NCBI GenBank assembly: GCA_965215145.1
Contig: OZ244038.1
Span: 3,224,001 to 3,288,000 of the forward strand
DNA from: G965215145 sp965215145
GTDB lineage: Bacteria > Bacteroidota > Rhodothermia > Rhodothermales > JANQRZ01
Direction: 5' to 3'
Length of the DNA stretch: 64,000 nt
Shown here: in pieces, positions 54,222-63,568 of the stretch
Layout of the letters: each line of letters opens with the position of its first letter
How positions within the stretch are numbered: position 1 is the stretch's first letter
The notes under the pieces: model-generated
Seen by the model: only the letters and a program-made list of their open reading frames with translations
What the model was told of the DNA's origin: nothing
The model's database searches: none
Position numbers and translations under genes: made by a program

Positions 54222-55609
54222 TTAGCGCTCGGCGGTGGGTGAGATCGGCGGTGGGTGGGTGAAGGCGATCCGTTCGACGTCGGCCCACGCAACGTACTCG
54301 GGATTCTCTCGGCCGCCGCCGAAGACCAGCACGCCCGCGTTCTCCCCGCCGAGGTCGCCGGCACGTTCGAGCCGCAGCTCCTCGCCGCTCTGGAGGGTGA
54401 CGGCGGCACGGCCAGCGGCTTCGGGGAGCAGGATGGAGGCGATCAGGCCGAAGGGGATGGTGTAGTCCACGCCTCGGGCCGGGGCGTCGAGCGTCTCGGT
54501 TGTCTCGCTCTCGTCGAGGTCGAAGACGAGCCGGCCGGCGAGGCGGCGGCCGTCGCGCGTGGTGACGGTGCCGACGAGCGGGAAGCCCGGGTGGAAGTCG
54601 CCGTAGGCGGGGCCGCTGCCGAGGCTGTCGCCGGGCGCGCTGAAACCGACGCGCTCGAAGGCGTCCCAGGAGACGAGCACCCGGCCGTAGCGCCGGTCGC
54701 CCACGTAGACCCCGCGGTTTCCGCGGTCGACCTGGCGGGTGCCGGAGAGGGCGACCTCGCGGCCGTCGATGAGCGTCACCACCGAGCCGCCTTCGGGATG
54801 ACGGGCGATGGACCGGACGCTGTCGAAGCGCACGCCGCGCTCCCCGTCGTCCGTGCGGCCGACGAGCGCGTCGGTGCCGACGACCTCCTCACGGTCCCAC
54901 TGGAGGAAGCCAGTGAAGTCGCCGCCGCGAGAGCGGACGGTTCCGTGGAGCCGGTCCGGGACGCCGCGGAGCGGAGCGGTCGGAAGGAGTTCGATGGTGC
55001 GGATGTCACCTGCTCCGAGGTCGGCGACGCCGCGCTCGGGGTCCCATACCCGGACGCCGTCGTCGAAGTCGCTGGCCTCGAGGCGGTCGAGGCTGACGTG
55101 GTGCCGCTCTTGAGCGTCACCCGCACCTCGGGGTCGAGCTCGCCCCGGTTCTCGATGACCCCCCGCACGCCGTCCCCCCGCGACTCGATCCGGACGATGT
55201 CGCCGAAGCGCGCCATGAACGGCCGGCCGAGGTCGACCTTGCCTTCGCCCCGGGAGATCTCGAACCCGAAGACCCTGGCGGGGGGCCGCTCTCCGATCAA
55301 CCGCTCATTCGGCACGTGGACGGCCCAGGGATTCTTTACCTTGCGGCCGTTGAAGTAGTCGCTCCAGAACGCCTCCTCGTCGCCCCCCCACCGCAGCCGC
55401 CCCTCGTAGGTGTCGCCGCCGTGGGTGGTGACGCGGCCGTAGAGGAAGCCGGGGGCCTCCTCCGGCTCCCCCGCTGCCGAGGGCGTCATCGCAGGCGCAG
55501 CCACCGCGATGGACTCGTCGCCCTGCTCGACGACCAGGTAGCCGGCGACGAGGACGAGGGCGACGAGCCCTGCGGCGACGGCCCGCCGGGGGACGATGGC
55601 TTTAGTCAT
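54222..55609 (-). pseudogene. Frameshifted gene for a secreted or anchored protein of unknown function
   Basis: The ATG at 55609 opens a protein with an N-terminal membrane segment (MTKAIVPRRAVAAGLVALVLVAGYLVVEQG) and then beta-rich, repeated units (FLYGRVTTHGGDTYEGRLRWGGDE, VRVTLKSG). At about 55102-55108 the frame changes; adding one base gives a continuous HHVSLDRLEASDFDDGVRVWDPERG, followed by further units of the same kind (LHGTVRSRGGDFTGFLQWDREEV, VGTVTTRDGRRLAGRLVFDLDE) to the stop at 54222. The span of 1388 nt is one base short of a multiple of three, matching a single deletion in a gene of about 462 residues. Real mutation and sequencing error cannot be separated. The repeated G-x-V-x-T-x-x-G-x-x-x-x-G-x-L unit recalls folds that sit in the periplasm. 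Confidence 0.65.
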
Positions 55610-55653
55610 GGTCGTGGGGTTAGCTGAGCGACACTGCCTTTGGCGATGCAATG

Positions 55654-55673
55654 TACTTTTGACCGCAAAGCTA
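55654..55673. promoter_or_regulatory. Back-to-back -7-like motifs
   Basis: TACTTTTG at 55654-55661 reads toward the DUF2911 gene, and TAGCTTTG on the minus strand (55666-55673) toward the frameshifted gene. Both match TAnnTTTG, but neither has a TTG at the right distance, so each is only a candidate for the divergent promoters here. Confidence 0.35.
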
Positions 55674-55759
55674 CACAAGCTCCCACCCCTCACCGTCCTG
55701 TCCGCGAACCACGCCCCCACCGGGCAACGTTGAGTACCCCCCGCTAGCCCCCCCTCCCC

Positions 55760-56461
55760 ATGCGCCCCCTCGCTCCCCTCCTGCTCTCCACCCTCGTCGC
55801 TGCAACGGCGTTCGCTCAGAATCACGACCACCCCGCGCTGACGGAACAGAAACAAGAGGAGCGCACCCCGGCGTCAAACGCGGCGCCCGCGCCCGATCAC
55901 GATCACGGAGGGCACGTCATGAATCCCGAGCACGAGCGAGCCGGGACCACCGAGGCGTTCGTCGTGGATGGCCTCCGGGTGGATCCGGCTGATCCTCCGC
56001 CGGGCAGCGCCGTCGGCCGAGCGGGGGCGCGGCTGTTCGGGCGGGGCTACATCCACGTCACCTACGGCAGGCCGTTCAAGCGGGGCCGCGAGGTGTTCGG
56101 CGGGCTCGTCCCGTGGGGTCGGGTGTGGGCCACCGGCGCGCACCACGCCACCGAGATCGCCTTGACCACGCCCGTAGAGATGGACGGCCTCCCACTGCGG
56201 CCGGGGATGTACAGCCTGTTCACGACGCCACGACCGGATCGCTGGACGCTCCACGTCAACCGCCGCCTCGGGATGCACCTCGCCGACGAGTACGACCCCG
56301 ACTACGACGTCCTCACCGTGGACGCCGTGCCCGAGACGCTGGCGGAGCCCGTCGAGGCGTTCACCATCGACCTCGTCCCGACCGAGGCTGGCCTCGACCT
56401 CCGCATCCGGTGGGACCGGACGAGCGTCCGCTTCCCCATGCGCCCCACGGCGTCGTTCTGA
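55760..56461 (+). CDS. DUF2911 family exported protein
   Basis: A 233-residue protein with signal peptide (MRPLAPLLLSTLVAATAFAQ) and a His-rich linker (NHDHPALTEQ ... DHDHGGHVMNPEHE) that could bind metal. The DUF2911 domain follows: VTYGRPFKRGREVFGGLVPWGRVWATGAHHATEIALTTPVEMDGLPLRPGMYSLFTTPRPDRWTLHVNRRLG, typical for this Bacteroidota-rich family of unknown function. Its final strand ends RFPMRPTASF. Confidence 0.85.
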   Translation: MRPLAPLLLSTLVAATAFAQNHDHPALTEQKQEERTPASNAAPAPDHDHGGHVMNPEHERAGTTEAFVVDGLRVDPADPPPGSAVGRAGARLFGRGYIHVTYGRPFKRGREVFGGLVPWGRVWATGAHHATEIALTTPVEMDGLPLRPGMYSLFTTPRPDRWTLHVNRRLGMHLADEYDPDYDVLTVDAVPETLAEPVEAFTIDLVPTEAGLDLRIRWDRTSVRFPMRPTASF

Positions 56462-56472
56462 ACCTAGCCCCC

Positions 56473-57750
56473 TCAGTCCGGCACGTGGTTGAACCGCTCG
56501 TGCGCCGCGGCCTCGAGGGCCTCGCGGTGGTCCGGGTGCGCGATCTCGATGAGGGCGCGGGCGCGCTGGCGGAGGCTCCGCCCGTACAGGTTCGCCACGC
56601 CGTACTCCGTCGCGACGTAGTGGACGTGGGCCCGCGTGGTGACGACGCCGGCGCCGGGCTTCGGGGTCGGCACGATCCGGCTCTCGCCGCGCCGCGTCGC
56701 GCTCGGCAGGGCGATGATGGGCTTGCCGCCGGGCGAGAGCGAGGCGCCGCGGATGAAGTCCATCTGGCCGCCGACGCCCGAGTACATCCGCGTCCCCATC
56801 GAGTCCGCGACGACCTGCCCCGTGAGGTCCACCTCGACGGCGCTGTTGATGGCGGTGACCCTCGGGTTCCGGCGGATGACGGCCGTGTCGTTGACGTAAT
56901 CGGCACCGAGCATGACGACCTGCGGGTTGTTGTCGACGAAGTCGTAGAGCCGGCGGCTCCCCATGAGGAAGCTGCTGACGAGCTTCCCGGGGTGGACCCG
57001 CTTCTCGCGCCCGGTGATGACGCCGCGCTCGACGAGGTCGATCACGCCGTCGGTGAACATCTCCGTGTGGACGCCGAGGTCGCGGTGGCCGGTGAGGGCG
57101 GCGAGGACGGCGTCGGGGATGGCGCCGATCCCCATCTGCAGCGTGGCCCCGTCCTCGACGAGGTCGGCGACGTTCCGGCCGATGGCGCGGGCCGCCTCCG
57201 TCGGCGCGGCCGGCGGCATCTCGGGGATCGGGTAGTCCACCTCGACGGCGAAGTCGAAGGCGCTCTCGTGGACGAACCCGTCGCCGTGGGTCCGCGGCAT
57301 GTTCGGGTTCACCTCCGCGATGACGTGGCGGGCCGTCTCGACGGCGGCCTGCGAGGCGTCCACGGAGGTGCCGAGCGAGCAGAACCCGTGCTCGTCCGGT
57401 GGCGAGACCTGCACCATCGCCACGTCGAGCGGGAGGATGCCGCGCTTGAAGAGCGCCGGGACCTCGCTGAGGAAGACGGGGACGTAGTCCGCCTCACCGG
57501 AGGCGACGGCCGCGCGGACGTTGGCGCCGATGAAGAACGCGCTCGTGTGGAAGCTCTCACGGAGCTCCGGCGCGGCGTAGGGCGCATCGCCCTCGGTGTG
57601 GAGGTGGCAGACCTCGACGTGGCGGAGTTCCGCCGCCCGCGCCGTCATTGCCGCCACGAGCCGCTGCGGCGCGGCGACGGCGGTGTGGATGAACACGCGG
57701 TCGCGGGAGGTGATGACGGAGACGGCCTCGGCGGCGTCGACGGACTTCAT
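56473..57750 (-). CDS. Acetyl-CoA hydrolase/CoA-transferase family protein
   Basis: A 425-residue protein from the ATG at 57750 (MKSVDAAEAVSVITSRDRVFIHTAVAAPQRLV). Motifs of the acetyl-CoA hydrolase/4-hydroxybutyrate CoA-transferase family are present: MVQVSPPDEHGFCSLGTSVD, LQMGIGAIPDAVLAAL, LGVHTEMFTDGVIDL (with the CoA-thioester-forming glutamate) and VGGQMDFIRGASLSPGGKPIIALPS. It moves CoA between acyl groups (for example acetate or 4-hydroxybutyrate). Exact donor and acceptor cannot be told. An upstream extension to 57915 is low complexity and rejected. Confidence 0.88.
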   Translation of the reverse strand: MKSVDAAEAVSVITSRDRVFIHTAVAAPQRLVAAMTARAAELRHVEVCHLHTEGDAPYAAPELRESFHTSAFFIGANVRAAVASGEADYVPVFLSEVPALFKRGILPLDVAMVQVSPPDEHGFCSLGTSVDASQAAVETARHVIAEVNPNMPRTHGDGFVHESAFDFAVEVDYPIPEMPPAAPTEAARAIGRNVADLVEDGATLQMGIGAIPDAVLAALTGHRDLGVHTEMFTDGVIDLVERGVITGREKRVHPGKLVSSFLMGSRRLYDFVDNNPQVVMLGADYVNDTAVIRRNPRVTAINSAVEVDLTGQVVADSMGTRMYSGVGGQMDFIRGASLSPGGKPIIALPSATRRGESRIVPTPKPGAGVVTTRAHVHYVATEYGVANLYGRSLRQRARALIEIAHPDHREALEAAAHERFNHVPD

Positions 57751-57945
57751 CGGGCGGAGGGATGGGTGAGGAGGGGCGTCGTCCTCTCCTACTCCGTCGG
57801 CGCCCGACCCTTCCGGCCGGCGGCGGCCTCCACCCGGTCTCCACGTCTGGGGCCGCACTCGGCGCGACGGTAGCCCGCCGCCGTGCGGGCCAGCACCTGC
57901 CGTAATCCGTACCATGCACCCAGAACCCGCGTCGCCCCGGCAACT

Positions 57946-59085
57946 ATGTGGTCACGGCTCCCCCCGAGGACCCGACGCAACGCGTTGAGGATCATCCCCT
58001 TCGGGGTGATCTGGTTCCTCCTGGCGCAGGTGTTCCTGGTCTCCGACTACGCGGCGGCCGGCGGCTTCGCCAACGTCCCAGAGACGGCCATCGAGCTGAG
58101 CCCCGCCATCTACCTCTTCGCCAGTCTGGCCGTCGCGGTCGTGGGGTGCCTGGTTGGAGCCGTCGAGCTCCTCTACCTCAACCGGCGCCTCTCCTCGCTC
58201 AGCCTCGGGGCGAAGCTGATCGCCAAGACGCTCTTCTACGCCGCGCTCCTGACGGCGGTGATCCTCGTCACGTTCCCGGCGGCCGCGGCGATGGAGATGG
58301 GCACGGGCCTGACGGACGAGCGGGTCTGGGAGCGGCTCCGGGGGTTCCTCGTCAGCAAGACGAGCTTCGCCACGGGGGTGCAACTCGGCACCTCCCTCGT
58401 CGCCTCGCTGTTCTACGCCGAGGTCAGCGAGCACATGGGGCCCCACGTGCTGACCAACTTTCTGACGGGGCGCTACCACACCCCCAAGGAGGAGCGCCGG
58501 GTCTTCCTGTTCTCCGACATGAAGTCGTCCATGCGCATCGCCGAGCGGCTCGGGCACGCCCGCTACTTCGAGTTGCTCCGGGCCTACTACGACGCCCTCG
58601 CCGACGCCATCGTGGACCACGGCGGGGAGGTTAGCCAGTACATCGGCGACGAGATCGTCGTGTCGTGGCCCGAGGAGGCCGGGCTCCGCGACGGCAACTG
58701 CATCCGCTGCGTCCTCCGGATGAAGCGGGATCTGGAGCGAGAGGCCCCCGCGTTTGAGAAGCGCTTCGGGGTCGCCCCGGATTTCAAGGCCGGACTCCAG
58801 GTGGGCGCCGTCACCACGGGCGAGATCGGCGCGCTCAAGCGGGAGATCGTGTTCACCGGCGACGTGCTCAACCAGACCGCCCGGATCCAGGGGCTGTGCA
58901 ACGCGCTCGGCGTCGACGTGCTGGTAGGGGACGAGTTGCGGGCCCGCCTGGGCGCGCATAACGAGTGGTCCTTCCGATCGTTGGGGGAGCAGGCGCTCCG
59001 CGGGAGGGAGCGGCCCGTGGAGCTGTTCGCCCTCGACGCCGAGAAGGTCCGCCTGCGCCGGGACGGCGCTCTGGAGGCTGGCTGA
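57946..59085 (+). CDS. Membrane-bound class III adenylate/guanylate cyclase
   Basis: A 379-residue protein from the ATG at 57946. Four hydrophobic segments lie near residues 14-33, 52-75, 88-112 and 130-160. The catalytic domain follows (about 185-360): VFLFSDMKSSMRIAERLGHARYF carries the first metal aspartate, GEVSQYIGDEIVVSW the second, and LQVGAVTTGEIGALKREIVFTGDVLNQTARIQG the catalytic Asn/Arg region. Fold and order are those of the bacterial class III enzymes that make cAMP. Stop codon and the stop of the AbgT gene are adjacent. Confidence 0.88.
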   Translation: MWSRLPPRTRRNALRIIPFGVIWFLLAQVFLVSDYAAAGGFANVPETAIELSPAIYLFASLAVAVVGCLVGAVELLYLNRRLSSLSLGAKLIAKTLFYAALLTAVILVTFPAAAAMEMGTGLTDERVWERLRGFLVSKTSFATGVQLGTSLVASLFYAEVSEHMGPHVLTNFLTGRYHTPKEERRVFLFSDMKSSMRIAERLGHARYFELLRAYYDALADAIVDHGGEVSQYIGDEIVVSWPEEAGLRDGNCIRCVLRMKRDLEREAPAFEKRFGVAPDFKAGLQVGAVTTGEIGALKREIVFTGDVLNQTARIQGLCNALGVDVLVGDELRARLGAHNEWSFRSLGEQALRGRERPVELFALDAEKVRLRRDGALEAG

Positions 59086-60651
<1,566 letters not shown>

Positions 60652-60716
60652 CGGGGTCGGGGCTGAGTGGGCGCCGCGAATCTAGCGCTGCCCGGCGTTA
60701 CCCGACACCCCCATCG

Positions 60717-60752
60717 GGCAGGCCCGGGTCGCCGCCCCACCTCGGGCCTGCC
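60717..60752. terminator. Hairpin between AbgT and SpoIIAA-like genes
   Basis: Stem GGCAGGCCCG (60717-60726) with CGGGCCTGCC (60743-60752), a perfect 10-bp inverted repeat. It lies downstream of the gene ending at 60770 on the minus strand. Confidence 0.5.
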
Positions 60753-60769
60753 GAAGCGCGCCGCTTCGA

Positions 60770-61198
60770 CTAGGCGGGCTCCTGGAAGGCCAGCCCCCGG
60801 ACGCTCGCCGGGAGCTCTTCCAACCCGAGGCAGCCGAGCGCCTCCTCCAGCGTGGTGACGACTTTCGCCGGGCGCCCCCTTACTCGGACGCGCCAGGCGT
60901 AGAGCCTCATCACGATCTCGTAGTCCTCCTGATCCGTGATGATGATGTCGGGGCCGACCTCGCCCGTGGCCTGCGCCTCCACCATCGCGTCCATCCCCTC
61001 CAGCGTCACCTCGAGGGCGGTGAGGCCGCGCTCGTCCCAGATCGCCGCGAAGTCGTGGGACCACGACGGCTCGCTCTGGAGCGCGTTCGCGCAGCGCACG
61101 ATGTCCCCTGCGGTGACGTCCCCCGCGATGCGGACGAGCGCGAGCCCGAGATCCTGGTCAATGGCGTACCGGCACTCCCCGTTCGACTCCGCCTGCAT
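60770..61198 (-). CDS. SpoIIAA/STAS-like protein
   Basis: A 142-residue protein from the ATG at 61198 (MQAESNGECRYAIDQDLGLALVRIAGDVTAGDIVRCANALQSEPSWSHDFAAIWDERGLTALEVTLEGMDAMVEAQATGEVGPDIIITDQEDYEIVMRLYAWRVRVRG). The order (strand LALVRIAGDV, helix, strand FAAIWDERG, helix) resembles the SpoIIAA-like fold, whose members often regulate or sense in two-state systems. The longer frame upstream to 61339 is less protein-like. The role is unknown. Confidence 0.55.
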   Translation of the reverse strand: MQAESNGECRYAIDQDLGLALVRIAGDVTAGDIVRCANALQSEPSWSHDFAAIWDERGLTALEVTLEGMDAMVEAQATGEVGPDIIITDQEDYEIVMRLYAWRVRVRGRPAKVVTTLEEALGCLGLEELPASVRGLAFQEPA

Positions 61199-61328
61199 CG
61201 TCCCCCTCTTTAGAGTAGTCAGAGCGAAGGTACGCGCGGCGTCACCCCGAAGGGGTCTCCTAACCCGGTCCGCGCCTATCCCCTTGTTACAGGTGTGACA
61301 GGCGGATGGCACGGCGGTTAGGTACATT

Positions 61329-62359
61329 AGGGCAGTCACTTCCGAGCACGTCTGCTCGTCCCGATGGAGAAGTATACGGTCGCCCGCTTCATCCGAGAGT
61401 TTGCCACCGAATGCGCCTGCCTAGAGCACATCGTCGCGCTCCGCTGGCCTGACGGGATCGAGTGTCCCGAGTGCGAAGAAGCTACCAAGCACTACCTGAT
61501 CGAGAGCCGGAAGTGCTACGAGTGCAAGGGGTGTGGAACGCAGACGTACCCCACGAAGGGGACCATCTTCTACCGGAGCCGCACGCCGCTGACGGTGTGG
61601 TTCTACGTCGTCTTCCAGATGGCGCAGACTCGGTGCGGTGTCTCCGCTAAGGAGATCGAGCGTCAGACGGGTGTGACCTACAAGACGGCGTGGCGGATGT
61701 GCCAGCTTGTGCGGGCGGCGCTGGCTGAGGGGGACTTCGAGACGATGACGGGCACCGTGGAGGTGGACGAGGTTTACATGGGCTCCCGCAAGCCTCGTCG
61801 CCCCGGTCAGCGCAAGCGAGGCCGTGGCGCGATCAGCGGCACGGTTCCCAAGACGCCCGTTGTTGGGATCGTGGAACGGGACGCCGAGGGGATGCCCCTT
61901 CGGGTTCGCGCCCGCGTCACTGCTGACGTGAAGCGCTCTACGGTGATGCCTTTCATCGAGGCGACGGTAGAGCCGGGAAGCCGCGTCTACACGGACGAGT
62001 ACGGCATCTACCGTCCGCTAGAGGAGCGGGGCTACCGGCACGACTTCGTGCGGCACAAGGCGAAGCAGTACGCCTATGAGGCCGTAGACGAGGAGACGGG
62101 CGAGGTCCACAATGTCCACACGAACGCGATAGAGGGCTTCTGGAGCCAAGTGAAGGGCGGCGTCCTCAACGTCCACCGGGGCGTCACCCCGCGCTACCTA
62201 CAGCGCTACGTGGACGAGTTTGCCTTCCGCTACAGCCACCGGAAAGACGAGCAGCCGATGTTCTCAGCTATGCTCAGTCAGATTGCCGTTGCCGGACAAC
62301 CTTCTGCAACGCTTCCCTGAAATCGGACTCCGCTAAATCGGATCTCTCGCTAGTGCCCT
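61329..62359 (+). mobile_element. IS1595-family insertion sequence, ends tentative
   Basis: The transposase gene is flanked by AGGGCAGT (61329-61336) and AGTGCCCT (62352-62359), a short inverted repeat with one mismatch. No 8-bp target duplication is visible next to these points, so the ends may lie elsewhere or the element may be degenerate. The right end falls inside the neighbouring small gene. Confidence 0.4.
61364..62320 (+). CDS. IS1595-family (ISXO2-like) transposase
   Basis: A 318-residue transposase. An N-terminal zinc ribbon (IECPECEEATKHYLIESRKCYECKGCGTQTYPTKGTIF, two CxxC pairs) precedes a helix-turn-helix (GVSAKEIERQTGVTYKTAWRMCQLVR) and the ISXO2-like DDE domain with VEVDEVYMGSRK (first Asp), VYTDEYGIYRPL (second Asp) and HTNAIEGFWSQVKGGVLNVHRG (catalytic Glu). 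All key residues are intact. Its 3' end overlaps the convergent small gene by 47 bases. Confidence 0.92.
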   Translation: MEKYTVARFIREFATECACLEHIVALRWPDGIECPECEEATKHYLIESRKCYECKGCGTQTYPTKGTIFYRSRTPLTVWFYVVFQMAQTRCGVSAKEIERQTGVTYKTAWRMCQLVRAALAEGDFETMTGTVEVDEVYMGSRKPRRPGQRKRGRGAISGTVPKTPVVGIVERDAEGMPLRVRARVTADVKRSTVMPFIEATVEPGSRVYTDEYGIYRPLEERGYRHDFVRHKAKQYAYEAVDEETGEVHNVHTNAIEGFWSQVKGGVLNVHRGVTPRYLQRYVDEFAFRYSHRKDEQPMFSAMLSQIAVAGQPSATLP

Positions 62360-62510
62360 CCTCTTTGAGCATCCCCTCTAGCGTTTCTCGGAGAGCAGGA
62401 GGGAAGTCGGAGTTCGCCAGCAAAGATGATTCGGGGGCATCCCCTTCACATCCGTCTCCATTCACCCCTTCGGGTGGCGGCGGGTCCGGTCGTGGATCGG
62501 GCTCACTCAT
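62274..62510 (-). CDS. Small acidic protein behind the adenine methylase
   Basis: A 78-residue protein (MSEPDPRPDPPPPEGVNGDG...), proline/aspartate-rich at first and helical at the end (ALRETLEGMLKEE ... DLAESDFREALQKVVRQRQSD). It starts six bases after the methylase stop on the same strand, so it is probably cotranscribed with it, and overlaps the transposase 3' end by 47 bases. The SDFREALQKV stretch resembles small partner proteins I have seen near IS1595 elements, but I cannot name it. Confidence 0.45.
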   Translation of the reverse strand: MSEPDPRPDPPPPEGVNGDGCEGDAPESSLLANSDFPPALRETLEGMLKEEGTSERSDLAESDFREALQKVVRQRQSD

Positions 62511-62516
62511 AGTAGC

Positions 62517-63455
62517 TTACACCGCCCCTGCGGCTCTTGCTTCGTAGCAATCTAAGCCCTGGAGAGCACGGTTCACCACAGGTAGCCCTATGTTGGCCGG
62601 AGAGCCCACCTGCGGGCGGTCGAGACCCGGCTTGAAGAACATCACTTCACGCCCTCTGTACCGCGACTGAGCGCTGTAGCTGAGGTCATAGCGCAGTGGC
62701 ACGTAGTCGCCGTAGTAGTTGATGATTTCCTCGTCAGCGTCATAGGAGACGAGCCAATCTTGTCTGATGAGCGGGACCAAGTGGGCGATCTCTAGGTGCC
62801 CCCCCGGCTCATAGGCGTTCCGGTACAGCCCCTGCCCCTTCACGAAGTAGGGAGGGTCTAAGTAGACCAGGGCGTGTTCAGTGATCGTAGGCAGGATACA
62901 CCTGATAAAGTACGCCGCATCGTAAGGCGTCAGAGTTATCTTGTCCCTGTGGTCAGCCACCCGCTGAATACGCTTAATAAGTGCGGGCTTGTTGTATCGA
63001 GCATGCAGCTCCCACTGACCCTGCTGCTTCTGACCCCCAATTACACCCCCCCCCCTGATAATACCAGACTTATTGGTTCTGTTTAGGAAAAATGTGGCAA
63101 AGGCTAAATCTATCGAATCAGGCGAGTCTGCATCAAGCACCGCTCTCTGCTTGTGCCATTCCTCGATAACAACATGAGTATCTGTAATTCGGCTACACAA
63201 AGCATCAGTGTCGTTGAGCACTGCATCCCAGAAGGCATATACGTCTCCGTCTAAATCGTTGATGTGGATGTGAGACGCATACCCCTCGTATAGTAGAGAG
63301 AGAGCTACGCCCGCCCCTCCTGCAAAGGGCTCGATGTATTCTGAATCAACTAGATCGTTTGCGATAAAAAGGAGCTTGATGTAGTTCGCCACCTTTCCCT
63401 TGCCTCCGGGATAGCGGAGGGGGGAAGGGTAACGCTCGGTAGGTCGAGGTTTCAT
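62517..63455 (-). CDS. DNA adenine methylase (D12 class) with an internal G10 tract
   Basis: A 312-residue N6-adenine methyltransferase of the Dam/D12 class. The start SPLRYPGGKGKVANYI and FAGGAGVALSLLYEG form the SAM-binding region (44-49), and LVYLDPPYFVKGQGLY is the catalytic DPPY (200-203). NRTNKSGIIRGGGVIGGQKQ fits the usual NRTxxSGI..GG motif, and here codons 134-137 contain a run of ten G (plus strand C10 at 63046-63055). The gene is in frame as shown; a single-base slip would remove the DPPY half. GC is lower than in the rest of the window, suggesting transfer. No restriction gene is seen. Confidence 0.9.
   Translation of the reverse strand: MKPRPTERYPSPLRYPGGKGKVANYIKLLFIANDLVDSEYIEPFAGGAGVALSLLYEGYASHIHINDLDGDVYAFWDAVLNDTDALCSRITDTHVVIEEWHKQRAVLDADSPDSIDLAFATFFLNRTNKSGIIRGGGVIGGQKQQGQWELHARYNKPALIKRIQRVADHRDKITLTPYDAAYFIRCILPTITEHALVYLDPPYFVKGQGLYRNAYEPGGHLEIAHLVPLIRQDWLVSYDADEEIINYYGDYVPLRYDLSYSAQSRYRGREVMFFKPGLDRPQVGSPANIGLPVVNRALQGLDCYEARAAGAV
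63046..63055. repeat. C10/G10 homopolymer inside the adenine methylase gene
   Basis: Ten consecutive C on the plus strand (G on the coding strand), the longest homopolymer noticed in the window, lying at codons 134-137 of 312. Such tracts in methylase genes are the classic substrate of slipped-strand phase variation. Confidence 0.95.
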
Positions 63456-63568
63456 CGGTGCGCTCGGTTAGCCTAGGAGCAACGATATCGAAGAGGTTGC
63501 TCTCGTGGCCACCACACTGTCTTCACATTGCCCTCACGCGAGTTCTTACGAGCAGAGCGCGAATCAGC

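Noticed and set aside
61329..62359. A complete IS with target duplication
   Set aside because: Only an 8-bp imperfect inverted repeat was found and no matching direct repeat flanks it, so the ends are given only as tentative.
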